Assembly (NCBI RefSeq): GCF_022095675.1
Contig: NZ_JAHYSG010000013.1
Location: forward strand, 91,281-155,280
DNA length: 64,000 bases
Source: Dactylosporangium sp. AC04546
GTDB lineage: Bacteria > Actinomycetota > Actinomycetes > Mycobacteriales > Micromonosporaceae
Direction: 5' to 3'
Made by a program: the position numbers and the translations under genes. Of the stretch, positions 20,384 through 27,828 are shown piece by piece (position 1 is the first letter of the stretch; the number at the start of each line of letters is the position of its first letter). The notes beneath the pieces were generated by a model that was not told the origin of the DNA, did not search any database, and worked only from the letters and a program-made list of their open reading frames with translations.

Positions 20384-21253
20384 ATGCAGCACAGGCATTT
20401 CAACGGTCTGAAGACAGCGGCCCTCCTCGGGTTGCTCACCTCACTGATCCTGCTTGTCGGCTACTGGCTCGGCGGTAGCACCGGTCTGGTCATCGCCGTC
20501 TTCCTGTCGCTGGCAATGAACGCGTTCAGCTACTTCTACTCGGACAAGATCGCCCTGCGCGCCATGAACGCGCAGCCGGTCACCGAGGCGCAGGCCCCCG
20601 AGCTGTACGCCATGGTCCGCGAGCTCGCCACCCAGGCCGGGCAGCCCATGCCACGGCTCTACATCAGTCCCACGATGCAGCCCAACGCGTTCGCCACGGG
20701 CCGCAACCCGCAGCACGCCGCCGTCGCCGTGACCCAGGGCATCCTGGGCATGCTCACGACCCGTGAGCTGCGCGGCGTGATCGGTCACGAGCTGTCGCAC
20801 GTCTACAACCGCGACATCCTCATCTCCAGCGTCGCCGGCGCCCTCGGCGGCATGATCACCATGCTGGCCCAGCTGGCGATCTTCCTGCCGCTCGGCTCGA
20901 GCGACGACGAGGACGGCCCCGGCATCGTCGGCATGCTGCTGATGCTCATCCTCGGCCCGCTGGCCGCGATGGTCATCCAGATGGCCATCAGCCGCAACCG
21001 CGAGTACCAGGCGGACGAGTCGGGCGCCAAGCTCACCAACGACCCGTTGGCCCTGGCCAGCGCCCTGCGGAAGATCCACCGCGGCACCCAGGCGCTGCCG
21101 CTGCCGGCCGACAGCCAGCTGGCCAGCCAGGCCCACCTCATGATCGACAACCCGCTCAAGGGCGGTGGGCTCGCGTCCCTGTTCTCGACGCACCCGCCGA
21201 TGGAGCAGCGGGTGGCGCGTCTCGAGCAGATGGCCGGGGTGCAGTACCGCTAA
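20384..21253 (+). CDS. htpX: Zinc metalloprotease HtpX
   Basis: Membrane-bound M48 family protease that degrades misfolded membrane proteins with FtsH. The 289 residues have two N-terminal spans (about 12-55), the zinc motif H135-E-L-S-H139 in [13 protein letters not shown], two further spans (about 148-205) and the downstream glutamate in [15 protein letters not shown] near 210. ATG 20384 has GGAGG seven bases upstream. Confidence 0.95.
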   Translation: MQHRHFNGLKTAALLGLLTSLILLVGYWLGGSTGLVIAVFLSLAMNAFSYFYSDKIALRAMNAQPVTEAQAPELYAMVRELATQAGQPMPRLYISPTMQPNAFATGRNPQHAAVAVTQGILGMLTTRELRGVIGHELSHVYNRDILISSVAGALGGMITMLAQLAIFLPLGSSDDEDGPGIVGMLLMLILGPLAAMVIQMAISRNREYQADESGAKLTNDPLALASALRKIHRGTQALPLPADSQLASQAHLMIDNPLKGGGLASLFSTHPPMEQRVARLEQMAGVQYR

Positions 21254-21268
21254 ATCCCCTTCGGATCG

Positions 21269-21303
21269 TGAAGGGCCTGCCGTTAGTATCGGCGGGCCCT
21301 TCA
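21269..21303 (+). terminator. Terminator hairpin after htpX
   Basis: TGAAGGGCC (21269-21277) pairs with GGCCCTTCA (21295-21303) around an inner loop with additional partial pairing, 15 bp past the htpX stop. The following GTCCTT is only weakly T-rich. Confidence 0.65.
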
Positions 21304-21322
21304 GTCCTTACCGAAAGGGGTA

Positions 21323-22561
21323 GTGGTGCTCCGGCAGTACGCCTCCGTCTGGCGGCTCCCCGGAGCGCCTGTTTTGCTCGTCGTGGGCGTCGCCGCACGG
21401 CTCGGCATCGGGATGATCTCGCTGTCGCTGCTGCTCCTGCTGCAGCGGACGACCGGGCGGTACACCGAGGCGGCGCTCGCCTGCTCGGTGTACGCGATCG
21501 CCACCGCCGTCGCAAGCCCCGTCGTCGGCCGCCTCGCCGACCGCGCCGGCCCGGCCCCGGTGCTGCTCGTCACCGGCGTCGTCCACCCGCTGATGCTGCT
21601 CCTGCTGCTGGCCGCCGGCCTGCGGCACGCCCCGCTGCCGCTGATCCTGGCCGCCGCGACGCTCGCCGGGGCGACGTTCCCGCCGCTGACCGCCGCGATC
21701 CGCGGCACGTGGAACGCGCTGACCGCCGACCAGCCGCAGGTCAGACTGACCGCGATGGCCGCCGAGACGGCGCTCTTCGAGATCGTCTTCGTCACCGGGC
21801 CGATGCTGGTCGCCCTGTGCGTCGCCCTCTGGCAGCCCGCGGTCGCACTCGTCGCCGCGGCGGCGATCACGCTCGTCGGCACGCTCACCGTGGCGCGCGG
21901 CCGGGCCATCCGCTCCTGGCGCCGCCACGAGGACCACCCACCCGCCCGCGGCCTGGGTCCGCTGCGGGTGCCCGGCTTCGCCGCCCTGCTGGTCACGGCC
22001 TTCGGGCTGGGTTTCGCATTCGGCGGTACCGGGGTGGTCGTCCCCGCCTACGCCACCGCCCACGTGTCCACCGATCCGGAGAGCGTCGGCGGCATCCTGC
22101 TGGGTGTGTGGGGCATCGGCAGCGCCGTCAGCGGCTTCTGGTTCGGCGCACGCCACCGGGTCGGCGCGCGACTCGGCTGGATGCTCGCCGGCGTCGCCGC
22201 CAGCCTGGCCGTCCTCGCCGCCATGCCGAACGCCGTGTCGCTGGGCGCCGCGCTGATCATCGGCGGCGCGACGATCGCACCCACCCTCACCGTGCAGAAC
22301 TCGCTCATCGGCGCGCTCGTGCCGCGCTCGATGCTGAACGAGGCGTACACCTGGCTGGTGACCGTCTCCGTGGCCGCGAGCGCCACCGGGGTGGCCGTGA
22401 CCGGCATGGTGGTCGACCACCCGGGCGGCGTCATGTGGGCCTTCCTCCTGGGCGGGGCCGCCGTGGCCGCCGGCGCGGTGGTGGCGCTGCTGCCGCGGGG
22501 CTCGATCGCGCGCGCCACAGCCGTCACCCACTCGGGCGACGAGCTCAAGGCCGTTGTGTAG
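21323..22561 (+). CDS. MFS transporter, unassigned substrate
   Basis: Major facilitator superfamily protein of 412 residues with twelve predicted spans in two six-span halves separated by a charged loop near residue 200 (SWRRHEDHPPARG). The GTG start follows GAAAGGGG. The cytoplasmic GRLADRAGPAP between helices 2 and 3 matches the MFS motif A position. Substrate cannot be inferred. It is convergent with the probable ancestral 3' end of yajQ just beyond it. Confidence 0.85.
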   Translation: MVLRQYASVWRLPGAPVLLVVGVAARLGIGMISLSLLLLLQRTTGRYTEAALACSVYAIATAVASPVVGRLADRAGPAPVLLVTGVVHPLMLLLLLAAGLRHAPLPLILAAATLAGATFPPLTAAIRGTWNALTADQPQVRLTAMAAETALFEIVFVTGPMLVALCVALWQPAVALVAAAAITLVGTLTVARGRAIRSWRRHEDHPPARGLGPLRVPGFAALLVTAFGLGFAFGGTGVVVPAYATAHVSTDPESVGGILLGVWGIGSAVSGFWFGARHRVGARLGWMLAGVAASLAVLAAMPNAVSLGAALIIGGATIAPTLTVQNSLIGALVPRSMLNEAYTWLVTVSVAASATGVAVTGMVVDHPGGVMWAFLLGGAAVAAGAVVALLPRGSIARATAVTHSGDELKAVV

Positions 22562-22572
22562 GGTCCGGGCTC

Positions 22573-22716
22573 ATGGCGTTTGTGCCGACCGACCCGGCTC
22601 GCGGTGATCTCGCCGCCGGGCACGATGTCGAGATCCGCCACGCCGACAGCTTCGTGCGCATCCGCGCCGTCCCGCCCTCCAGGACGGGACGGCGCGCGCC
22701 GCGGGACTACCGGTAG
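22573..22716 (+). CDS. Short open frame next to element A scar, doubtful gene
   Basis: A 47-codon frame, beginning MAFVPTDPARGDLAAGHDVE, lies 11 bp after the MFS gene. Codon composition is GC-rich like neighbours, but the last third overlaps a 12-bp hairpin that fits better as the old yajQ terminator on the other strand. It could be a truncated gene or chance. Function unknown. Confidence 0.25.
   Translation: MAFVPTDPARGDLAAGHDVEIRHADSFVRIRAVPPSRTGRRAPRDYR
22663..22696 (-). terminator. Hairpin, probable displaced yajQ terminator
   Basis: A perfect 12-bp stem (22663-22674 with 22685-22696, 10-base loop) lies 11 bp downstream, on the minus strand, of a sequence that copies the last codons of yajQ (22707-22733). 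If element A inserted at the 3' end of yajQ, this is where the original terminator would now be. The stem is seen; the origin is inferred. Confidence 0.6.
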
Positions 22717-22733
22717 TTGGGTGAACTGCAGGG
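22707..22733 (-). repeat. Duplicated 3' end of yajQ, candidate attachment site of element A
   Basis: On the minus strand CCCTGCAGTTCACC and AACTAC match the true yajQ 3' end (25309-25334), with one extra C between them, and then CGGTAG replaces AGATAG. So 20 bases match with one indel, and both copies end in the codons Asn-Tyr-Arg-stop when read in frame from the AAC. It adjoins a tyrosine-recombinase remnant, as attachment sites do. Confidence 0.6.
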
Positions 22734-22798
22734 ACCATGGCCACCACCAGGACGGTAGCCAGCCATGATCCCCGCCAGGCCGTGATCAGGCCGTCGTG

Positions 22799-23113
22799 CA
22801 CCGAGGCGTAGAAGTGCCGCAACGCATGCATGCCCTGTTCCCGGGTGCGCTCCACACCCGCATGGGTCAATGCCGGGTGCCAGACGTACCGGTTGAACGT
22901 GTGCCGATCGAGCGCAACCTTGGTCTTGCCGTAGACCACTAGCTCGACCGTCACCGACGGGCCGCCGGGCTCTTCCCAGGGCAACGTCACCGGCACGGGT
23001 GACCACTCGGTCAGATGGGCAGCCACCGAGTCAACAACTGACTCGGCAAGGGGCACATCACGGGTCTTGCGGCCCTTCGGAAGCGCGAACACCAGCCGGT
23101 TACCCACGATCTT
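22799..23113 (-). pseudogene. Tyrosine recombinase (integrase) remnant, element A
   Basis: The minus-strand frame resembles the middle of actinobacterial phage/ICE integrases: VGNRLVFALPKGRKTRDVPL is the usual catalytic-domain entry and GMHALRHFYASV is the box with the His-x-x-Arg-type catalytic residues. An in-frame TAA (23114-23116) cuts off the N-terminal part. Homology stops after FYASV, so the region with the later Arg/His and the nucleophilic Tyr is missing. It cannot be an active recombinase. Confidence 0.75.
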
Positions 23114-23224
23114 TTAGCTGCCGAACGACATGCACAACGCCCCGCTCCAGGCCCACTCAGCCGTGGGCGGACCGGATCTGGTGTGGCGCAGGGTCCAGTC
23201 CGCGCGCGTCGGCTGCCCGCCGGG

Positions 23225-23557
23225 TCATCGGTCGGCGGTCGGCGGCGTTTCCGCTTGCTCGACCTGCTGGATGAGTTGCTTGAGGTGGGCGATCTCGTCG
23301 CGCAGGGCGGCCTGACCGGCGGCGGTGAGGGTGACCCAGGTGCGTGGGCGCTTGCCCTCGAAGCCCTTCTCGATCTGGATTAGCTCGGCCTTCTCCAGGA
23401 CGGTCAGGTGCTGCCCGAGGTTACCGGCGGTCAGCTGCAGGGTGGTACGGAGGAAGCCGAACTCGACCTGGCGGGCCTGGTGCGCGATGGCCATGATGCC
23501 GAGCCGGACGCGCTGGTGGACGACGTCGTCGAGGCCGTTGGCGGGGTGATCGGTCAT
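23225..23557 (-). CDS. Winged-helix transcriptional regulator (element A copy)
   Basis: Predicted DNA-binding regulator of 110 residues, a compact winged helix-turn-helix of the MarR/ArsR-like type (resembling the HTH_34 family). The recognition-helix region is LTAGNLGQHLTVLEKAELIQ and the wing contains KRPRTWVTLTAAG. It overlaps the upstream membrane-protein gene by ATGA, so the two are co-translated. It is closely similar over its whole length to the regulator at 38105-38521. The ligand or signal is unknown. Confidence 0.85.
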   Translation of the reverse strand: MTDHPANGLDDVVHQRVRLGIMAIAHQARQVEFGFLRTTLQLTAGNLGQHLTVLEKAELIQIEKGFEGKRPRTWVTLTAAGQAALRDEIAHLKQLIQQVEQAETPPTADR

Positions 23558-24288
23558 CGTGCGTGAACCTTGGCGGTCGGCTGGAACAGGGCGAAGCCGG
23601 CGGCGCCCAGCAGCAGCACCGCCGCCGGGACGAGCAGGTACGGCAGGAAGAACCACGGCGACGACGAGTGAATGACTTGGTTGCTCTGCACCATCCCGAT
23701 CGCCAGGTAGACGAGGGTGTACGCCAGCAGCGCCCAGTTGCGTTCGACCCACGTGAGCACCAGCAGCGCCAGCCCGATTACCGCCAGGGGACTGGCCAGC
23801 CCGTTAATGAGCCACACGGCCGGCCCGACCTCGATCTGCGCCGGGTCGGTGGAGAACGGGTCGGCGGGCTGGGGAAGGAGCGGGTGGAACGTCAGCCAGA
23901 TCGACACGGCCGTCATCAGGACGGCCAACGCGACGCCGACGACGACGTAGGGGCGGATGGGGGTGCCCACGCCGCGCCGTCGGGACTGCCTGACGTAGAA
24001 GGCCGCGATCGCCGCGTAGGCGAGCAGCAGCGCGACTGTCCAGTACCCGAGCTCCGCCGGGTTGGGCGCCATGCAGACCGTGCTCCCCGGGCGGGATCGG
24101 CAGGTGCCGAAGACGTCGAGGTAGGGGGCGTACCGGTAGACGGGAATCGCGACCAGGGTGATCGTCGCGAAGACCAGCAGCGGGAACCAGGTGCCGCGCT
24201 GGGCGACACGGACCCGGCGCGTCAGGTCACGCACGGCCGCCAGCAGCTCGTGAGGGCTGTCCCCCTGGGGAACAGACTTGTCTGCCAT
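23554..24288 (-). CDS. Six-span membrane protein paired with the winged-helix regulator (element A copy)
   Basis: 244 residues beginning MADKSVPQGDSPHELLAAVR. A cytoplasmic N-terminal Arg-rich helix (about 13-30) precedes six hydrophobic spans. Between spans 1 and 2 lies a loop with two Cys (CRSRPGSTVC), which topology places outside the cell, so a disulfide is possible. The same plan and the two Cys recur in the paralogue at 37416-38108. It is first of a two-gene unit with the regulator; a sensory or target-membrane role is plausible but unproven. Confidence 0.8.
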   Translation of the reverse strand: MADKSVPQGDSPHELLAAVRDLTRRVRVAQRGTWFPLLVFATITLVAIPVYRYAPYLDVFGTCRSRPGSTVCMAPNPAELGYWTVALLLAYAAIAAFYVRQSRRRGVGTPIRPYVVVGVALAVLMTAVSIWLTFHPLLPQPADPFSTDPAQIEVGPAVWLINGLASPLAVIGLALLVLTWVERNWALLAYTLVYLAIGMVQSNQVIHSSSPWFFLPYLLVPAAVLLLGAAGFALFQPTAKVHAR

Positions 24289-24936
24289 GAAGATAGCTTT
24301 GCATTACAGACCTAGCTGCGCAAGAGAGCGCATGACACTTTTCGTGGTCCGTGCCGTGACGGGGATCCGGCACGGCACGCGGCGCGAGCGGCCAAGCGCC
24401 TGCCTTCAGCAAGATCATCGGGACCAAATTCGGACCAATGAGGGTGAGAAATGCTGTCAAACGATCACCAGCGTTGACAATGCTCTGCTCTCCGGCCGAA
24501 TCTGCCCGTTACTCACGATCTTCATCGGATGGTCGCGGTTAGGGGTTCAAGTCCCGCCAACGGTCCGCTGCCCAAGCGCTGGCGTCGGTTGCGTACAGCG
24601 GCAAAGTACAGCAACCGACCGCACCGAGCCGGACACTGCCGAAGCTAAACTCGTTGCAGCACAACGGTTCCAGCCTCACCAGACCGCACCGCCGTGACTC
24701 CGTAGATCCAGGTCCCGCGACAGCAACGCGGCAGCAACCGCCCCGACCGGCGGCGGCCGGCAAAACCGAGGACCAGGGCGCGAGCGTCGATCGGGTGCGG
24801 CAACTCAGGCCCCCGAGGAGCCGTCGTCCCGCGCGGTCCGCGCTCCGAACACAACCCGCCGCCAGCGGGTGATTCAGTGTTTGCTGAACGCGCCGACCTT
24901 GACGATAATACGAACAGGTGTGCGAAACTGCTGATC
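24289..24936. other. Non-coding stretch inside element A with a T-arm-like fragment
   Basis: About 650 bases without a convincing gene. At 24541-24558 the plus strand reads AGGGGTTCAAGTCCCGCC, like the T-arm of a tRNA, but only three stem pairs form and no acceptor or anticodon arm accompanies it. It may be a decayed tRNA 3' end from an older integration. A promoter candidate for the next gene lies at the right end. Confidence 0.4.
24881..24909 (+). promoter_or_regulatory. Candidate promoter of the zinc-ribbon-like gene
   Basis: TTGCTG (24881-24886) and GATAAT (24904-24909) are spaced by 17 bases, pointing to transcription from about 24916, 21 nt before the ATG at 24937. Confidence 0.45.
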
Positions 24937-25239
24937 ATGAGCGGCTACCGGCCCGGCGAACTACGACAGGTCGGCAACGGCCCACGCGTCGCCGTTGTCG
25001 CACCCGCGCACTGCCACAACGGGCACCCGCTCGGCCCGCTCCAGGTCATGCTCGGCACTGAACTCTGCGACCCCGGCATGGGCCGCTACCAGCGCCACAT
25101 CACCTGGACCTGCCGCACCTGCGGTGACGTCACGATCGCCGACGGCCACCCGGACTCCTGCCGCTCCTCACCCGAGACTGGGTCCAAGATCATGCCATCT
25201 CCAGGCCGTCAACCGCCGACCGACAGCGACCAACGATGA
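24937..25239 (+). CDS. Small Cys/His-rich protein, zinc-ribbon-like, element A cargo
   Basis: 100 residues beginning MSGYRPGELRQVGNGPRVAV. A first Cys/His cluster (CHNGHP, about residue 28) and a later CRTCGD with a preceding WTC suggest a small zinc-binding fold. The C-terminal 25 residues are polar and disordered-looking. No Shine-Dalgarno is seen. Similar short proteins are common in actinobacterial mobile elements; function not known. Confidence 0.6.
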   Translation: MSGYRPGELRQVGNGPRVAVVAPAHCHNGHPLGPLQVMLGTELCDPGMGRYQRHITWTCRTCGDVTIADGHPDSCRSSPETGSKIMPSPGRQPPTDSDQR

Positions 25240-25308
25240 CCGACGTTGGCAGACGACGCCCAGCTCACCCTCGGTTACGTCGCGGTGAGCCGGGCGGGTC
25301 GCAGAACG

Positions 25309-25334
25309 CTATCTGTAGTTGGTGAACTGCAGGG
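25309..25334 (-). repeat. Attachment-site copy at the 3' end of yajQ (element A, right end)
   Basis: The last 26 bases of yajQ, including the stop. They match 22707-22733 with one indel. The penultimate codon here is AGA, rare in this genome, whereas the displaced copy has CGG. This is what would be seen if the last codons were supplied by an incoming element. Confidence 0.6.
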
Positions 25335-25803
25335 CGATACCGAAGTCCTCCTGCTTGAGCAGCGTGATGACCGCCTGGAGGTCGTCCTTCTTCTTGCCGG
25401 TGACCCGCAGCTGGTCGCCCTGGATCTGGGCCTGAACGCCCTTCGGCCCCTCGTCGCGGATCTTCTTCGAGATGGCCTTGGCCTTGTCCGACTCGATGCC
25501 CTGGATGATCTTCGCGTCGATCTTGAAGATCTTGCCCGACGCCCGCGGCTCGCCGGCGTCGAGGGACTTGAGCGAGATGTTGCGCTTGACCAGCTTCTCC
25601 TTGAAGACCTCGAGCGCCGCCTGCGCGCGCTCCTCGGTCTCCGCCTGGATCGCGACGGCCTCCTCCCCGGCCCACTTGATCTCAGCCCCGGTCCCGCGGA
25701 AGTCGAACCGCTGAGCCAGCTCCTTCTCGGCCTGGTTGAGCGCGTTGTCGACCTCCTGCCGGTCGACCTTGCTGACGATGTCGAACGAGGGTGCCGAAGC
25801 CAT
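25309..25803 (-). CDS. yajQ: YajQ family cyclic-di-GMP/nucleotide-binding protein
   Basis: 164 residues beginning [20 protein letters not shown], the standard YajQ N-terminus and length (two RRM-like halves). Family members bind nucleotides, with some reported as cyclic-di-GMP effectors. The C-terminus [10 protein letters not shown] is canonical, but the last Arg is encoded by AGA just before the stop. ATG 25803 was chosen by homology. It is divergent from tRNA-Tyr. Its 3' end appears to be the integration target of element A. Confidence 0.95.
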   Translation of the reverse strand: MASAPSFDIVSKVDRQEVDNALNQAEKELAQRFDFRGTGAEIKWAGEEAVAIQAETEERAQAALEVFKEKLVKRNISLKSLDAGEPRASGKIFKIDAKIIQGIESDKAKAISKKIRDEGPKGVQAQIQGDQLRVTGKKKDDLQAVITLLKQEDFGIALQFTNYR

Positions 25804-25904
25804 GGCGGATGCTCCCTGTAAACCTGGTCGTGTCGTGTTCCGGGCGTTGCGAGGGTACCCGTTTGCGTTGCCCCGGGGGCGTACCGCTATTCTTGCTTGC
25901 GCCA

Positions 25905-25985
25905 GGCGGGTTGCCCGAGCGGCCAATGGGAGCGGACTGTAAATCCGTCGCGAAAGCTACAGAGGTTCGAATCCTCTACCCGCCA
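25905..25985 (+). tRNA. tRNA-Tyr (GTA anticodon)
   Basis: An 81-nt type II tRNA with long variable arm. The acceptor GGCGGGT pairs with ACCCGCC, the anticodon loop is CTGTAAA (anticodon GTA) and the T-arm is GGTTCGAATCC. The 3' half and terminator are duplicated at 28631-28699, so this gene is the integration site of element B and was restored by the element-borne att sequence. Confidence 0.96.
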
Positions 25986-26005
25986 CAGGCAGTGAGAAGC
26001 GCCCC
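25937..26005 (+). repeat. Direct repeat (attachment site) of element B, left copy
   Basis: 69 bases from the tRNA-Tyr anticodon loop to the terminator stem, identical to 28631-28699 except C25973/T28667. It covers the anticodon arm, variable arm, T-arm and acceptor 3' strand, as is usual for tyrosine recombinases integrating at tRNA 3' ends. Confidence 0.9.
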
Positions 26006-26036
26006 CTACCAGGGAGAACCCGGTAGGGGGCGCTTT
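25999..26036 (+). terminator. Terminator of tRNA-Tyr
   Basis: A perfect 12-bp stem (25999-26010 with 26022-26033, 11-base loop) followed by TTT, 13 bp after the tRNA. A diverged copy of the hairpin lies after the right att copy (28692-28726). Confidence 0.8.
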
Positions 26037-26087
26037 CGTTGCTGTCCAGCCACGTGCAGCCATAGCCAGCCGTCCACGGGTGTCCAC

Positions 26088-26105
26088 GGACTATGCGCGG
26101 ACCAG
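26088..26105 (+). repeat. 18-bp direct repeat inside left end of element B
   Basis: GGACTATGCGCGGACCAG is repeated exactly at 28561-28578, inside the other end of the element. It is embedded in a stretch with three GTCCACG motifs. The placement is that of arm-type integrase binding sites; this role is inferred. Confidence 0.55.
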
Positions 26106-26165
26106 GGTCCACGCGGGACGCTGGCCGACCATGACCCATCCAGCATCGGCCGACCAGGCGTCCCG

Positions 26166-26199
26166 TTATTTCACCTAGTCTTATTTCACCTAGTACACT
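26166..26199 (+). promoter_or_regulatory. Repeat-containing promoter of the PadR-like gene
   Basis: TTATTTCACCTAGT occurs twice in tandem (26166-26179 and 26181-26194), directly followed by a -10-like TACACT (26194-26199). Initiation about seven bases later would fall on the GTG start at 26207, giving a leaderless mRNA. The repeats are good candidates for an operator of the adjacent regulator. Confidence 0.5.
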
Positions 26200-26206
26200 G
26201 GAGTGC

Positions 26207-26530
26207 GTGACCGAACGAGTAACCCAGCCGACGCTCGATGTCCTGGAGGCGCTGCTTGTCGCCCACGACTTCGAGCTTCACGGCTGGGCGATCATCAAGA
26301 GCACCAAGCGCGCCGGCCCGACCGTCTACAAGATCTTGGAACGCCTGACCAAAGGCGGGATGCTGACTGAACGGTGGGAGGAACTCGGCCCAGAAGACAA
26401 TCGCCCGCGCCGCCGGTTCTACCGACTCACACCAACCGGCATCGCGTACGGCCGGCAACTCCTCGCTGAACGACGCCCAGAAGCCAGGCAGCGCTGGCGT
26501 CCCCTGCTCGGCGGGGAGGCTCACGCGTGA
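26207..26530 (+). CDS. PadR-like winged-helix regulator, element B cargo
   Basis: 107 residues, beginning with GTG, reading VTERVTQPTLDVLEALLVAH. The helix-turn-helix includes AGPTVYKILERLTKGGMLTE and the wing RRFYRLTPTGIAYGRQLL, the PadR pattern. The gene has no Shine-Dalgarno and a promoter abutting its start. It overlaps the next gene by GTGA, so the membrane protein downstream is probably its regulated partner. Confidence 0.85.
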   Translation: MTERVTQPTLDVLEALLVAHDFELHGWAIIKSTKRAGPTVYKILERLTKGGMLTERWEELGPEDNRPRRRFYRLTPTGIAYGRQLLAERRPEARQRWRPLLGGEAHA

Positions 26531-27270
26531 GCAACGTGTGGGGCATCATCTCCGGTGTCCTGATGGGCCTGGCGGTAAACGAAACGTGCGACCTATCTCC
26601 CTGGCTCGCCCAGCGGATTGTGCCGGTCGCCGCACGCCTCTGGACCCGGGACCCCGAACGACGCGAGGTCTACACAGAGGCGTGGCTCGCCATCATCAAC
26701 GACCGACCGGGCAAGCTGTTCAAGCTGACAACGGCCCTCGCCTTCCTTGGTGCCGGTGCAACCGCATCGATCCGCCACCGGCTGACCGGACTGATGACGA
26801 CCATTAGCTTGCTGGTCGAGCAGAAGCTTCCGACGTACTACGCCGCCTTTGGCCTTCTAAAACTGGCGGTTCGCCGGTCGTCACCCGGACAACTCGCGGT
26901 TGCGGGTATCTCCTCTGCGGCGGTGGGGCTGGCTGTCGTCGTTTTTAGCGGGTTTGTCGGCCTTTCCGATCAGCCCTTGGGTGTCGTGTGGTCATTGGCC
27001 TACCTCCTCGCGGTGACGTTCGTCCAGGCGGGGCTGCTGTACGTCATAGGCCGCCTGGAGTTGGCCAGAACGTGCGCGAGTTCGGAGACGGATGGACGAG
27101 TTGAAGAACCCCGACTAACGAGAAGCGCCCCTGCGTGTTCCTGGCAGGGGCGCTTCTGTTCGATGTCCGCTAAATCTGAGCGTAGGCACAGTGTTGCCTA
27201 CTCGCCATCCATGGCACGTTCGATGCGGTGTCGGGCGGACTCGTCCTGCCCCACGATGCACTTCGCGTAG
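26527..27270 (+). CDS. Membrane protein coupled to the PadR-like regulator, probable abnormal C-terminus
   Basis: 247 codons. Residues 1-185 form a coherent protein with a cytoplasmic charged segment (DPERREVYTEAWLAIINDRP) and about four hydrophobic spans. From about residue 198 the frame runs through a 14-bp hairpin (27121-27157) and then antisense to the integrase remnant, giving a Cys/Ser/Arg-rich tail that looks non-native. The natural stop was probably lost by an indel or deletion. Function unknown; it is translationally coupled to the regulator. Confidence 0.65.
   Translation: MSNVWGIISGVLMGLAVNETCDLSPWLAQRIVPVAARLWTRDPERREVYTEAWLAIINDRPGKLFKLTTALAFLGAGATASIRHRLTGLMTTISLLVEQKLPTYYAAFGLLKLAVRRSSPGQLAVAGISSAAVGLAVVVFSGFVGLSDQPLGVVWSLAYLLAVTFVQAGLLYVIGRLELARTCASSETDGRVEEPRLTRSAPACSWQGRFCSMSAKSERRHSVAYSPSMARSMRCRADSSCPTMHFA
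27121..27157. terminator. Strong hairpin between integrase remnant and membrane protein
   Basis: A perfect 14-bp stem (27121-27134 with 27144-27157, 9-base loop) lies 41 bp past the stop of the minus-strand integrase remnant. It would suit a terminator for that gene but there is no T-run on the minus strand. On the plus strand it lies inside the frame of the membrane protein. Confidence 0.55.
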
Positions 27271-27749
27271 ACCCGCAGCAGCACGGCGACACTGTGCCCG
27301 GCCCACTCGGCAACCTGCGTCGCCGGGACTCCCGCGTTGAGCCACGTCGACACCGCCGCGTGCCGCAGGTCGTACGGCACCCTCGCCAGCGGCGACAGGC
27401 ACTCCGCTGGACTGAGCGCGAGCGCCCGTGCCTTGTGCCACACACCGGTGTACGTGCTGTCTCCGATCGTGCCGCCGCGCGGCCCGACGAACAGCCGCCC
27501 GTCCGGCGCGACGCCGAAGTGGTCGAGGTGGCACCGGAGGATCTCGACCAGTTCGGGATGGGCCGGCACCGGCCGCGTGTCCGTGGCAGCGCGGTGCTTG
27601 AGGCCGCGCCGCTCACGTGACCGGCCGCTGTCCGTCCACGCTGTCCCGGTCCGGGGGGACGAATTGCCCAGCAGCAACTCACCCCACCCGCTCGTCGGCA
27701 GCGCGGCGAGGTTCTCGGCCCGGAAGTCGAGCGCCTCGCTCGATGTCAA
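27198..27749 (-). pseudogene. Tyrosine recombinase (integrase), C-terminal half only, element B
   Basis: The frame matches the catalytic half of actinobacterial tRNA-directed integrases: YDLRHAAVSTWLNAGVPATQ (His/Arg box), VAEWAGHSV and the nucleophile Tyr in LLRVYAKCI. The N-terminal DNA-binding domain and the first catalytic Arg (normally in a LRPSEA-like motif, here TSSEA) are gone; only a TTG can start it. An intact member has roughly 380-450 residues versus 183 here. Its presence between the att repeats identifies element B. Confidence 0.85.
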
Positions 27750-27828
27750 CTCTGGTGTTGTGGGCCGTGGACCCTTATATTTGCGGCAGATTGATCATCG
27801 AGACCGGTTGATATTCTCTGGAGGATGC

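Noticed and set aside
27121..27157. Hairpin sharing GAGAAGCGCCCC with the tRNA-Tyr att region considered as a third att copy
   Set aside because: Identity is only 12 bases and lies in a generic terminator stem; no tRNA sequence precedes it.
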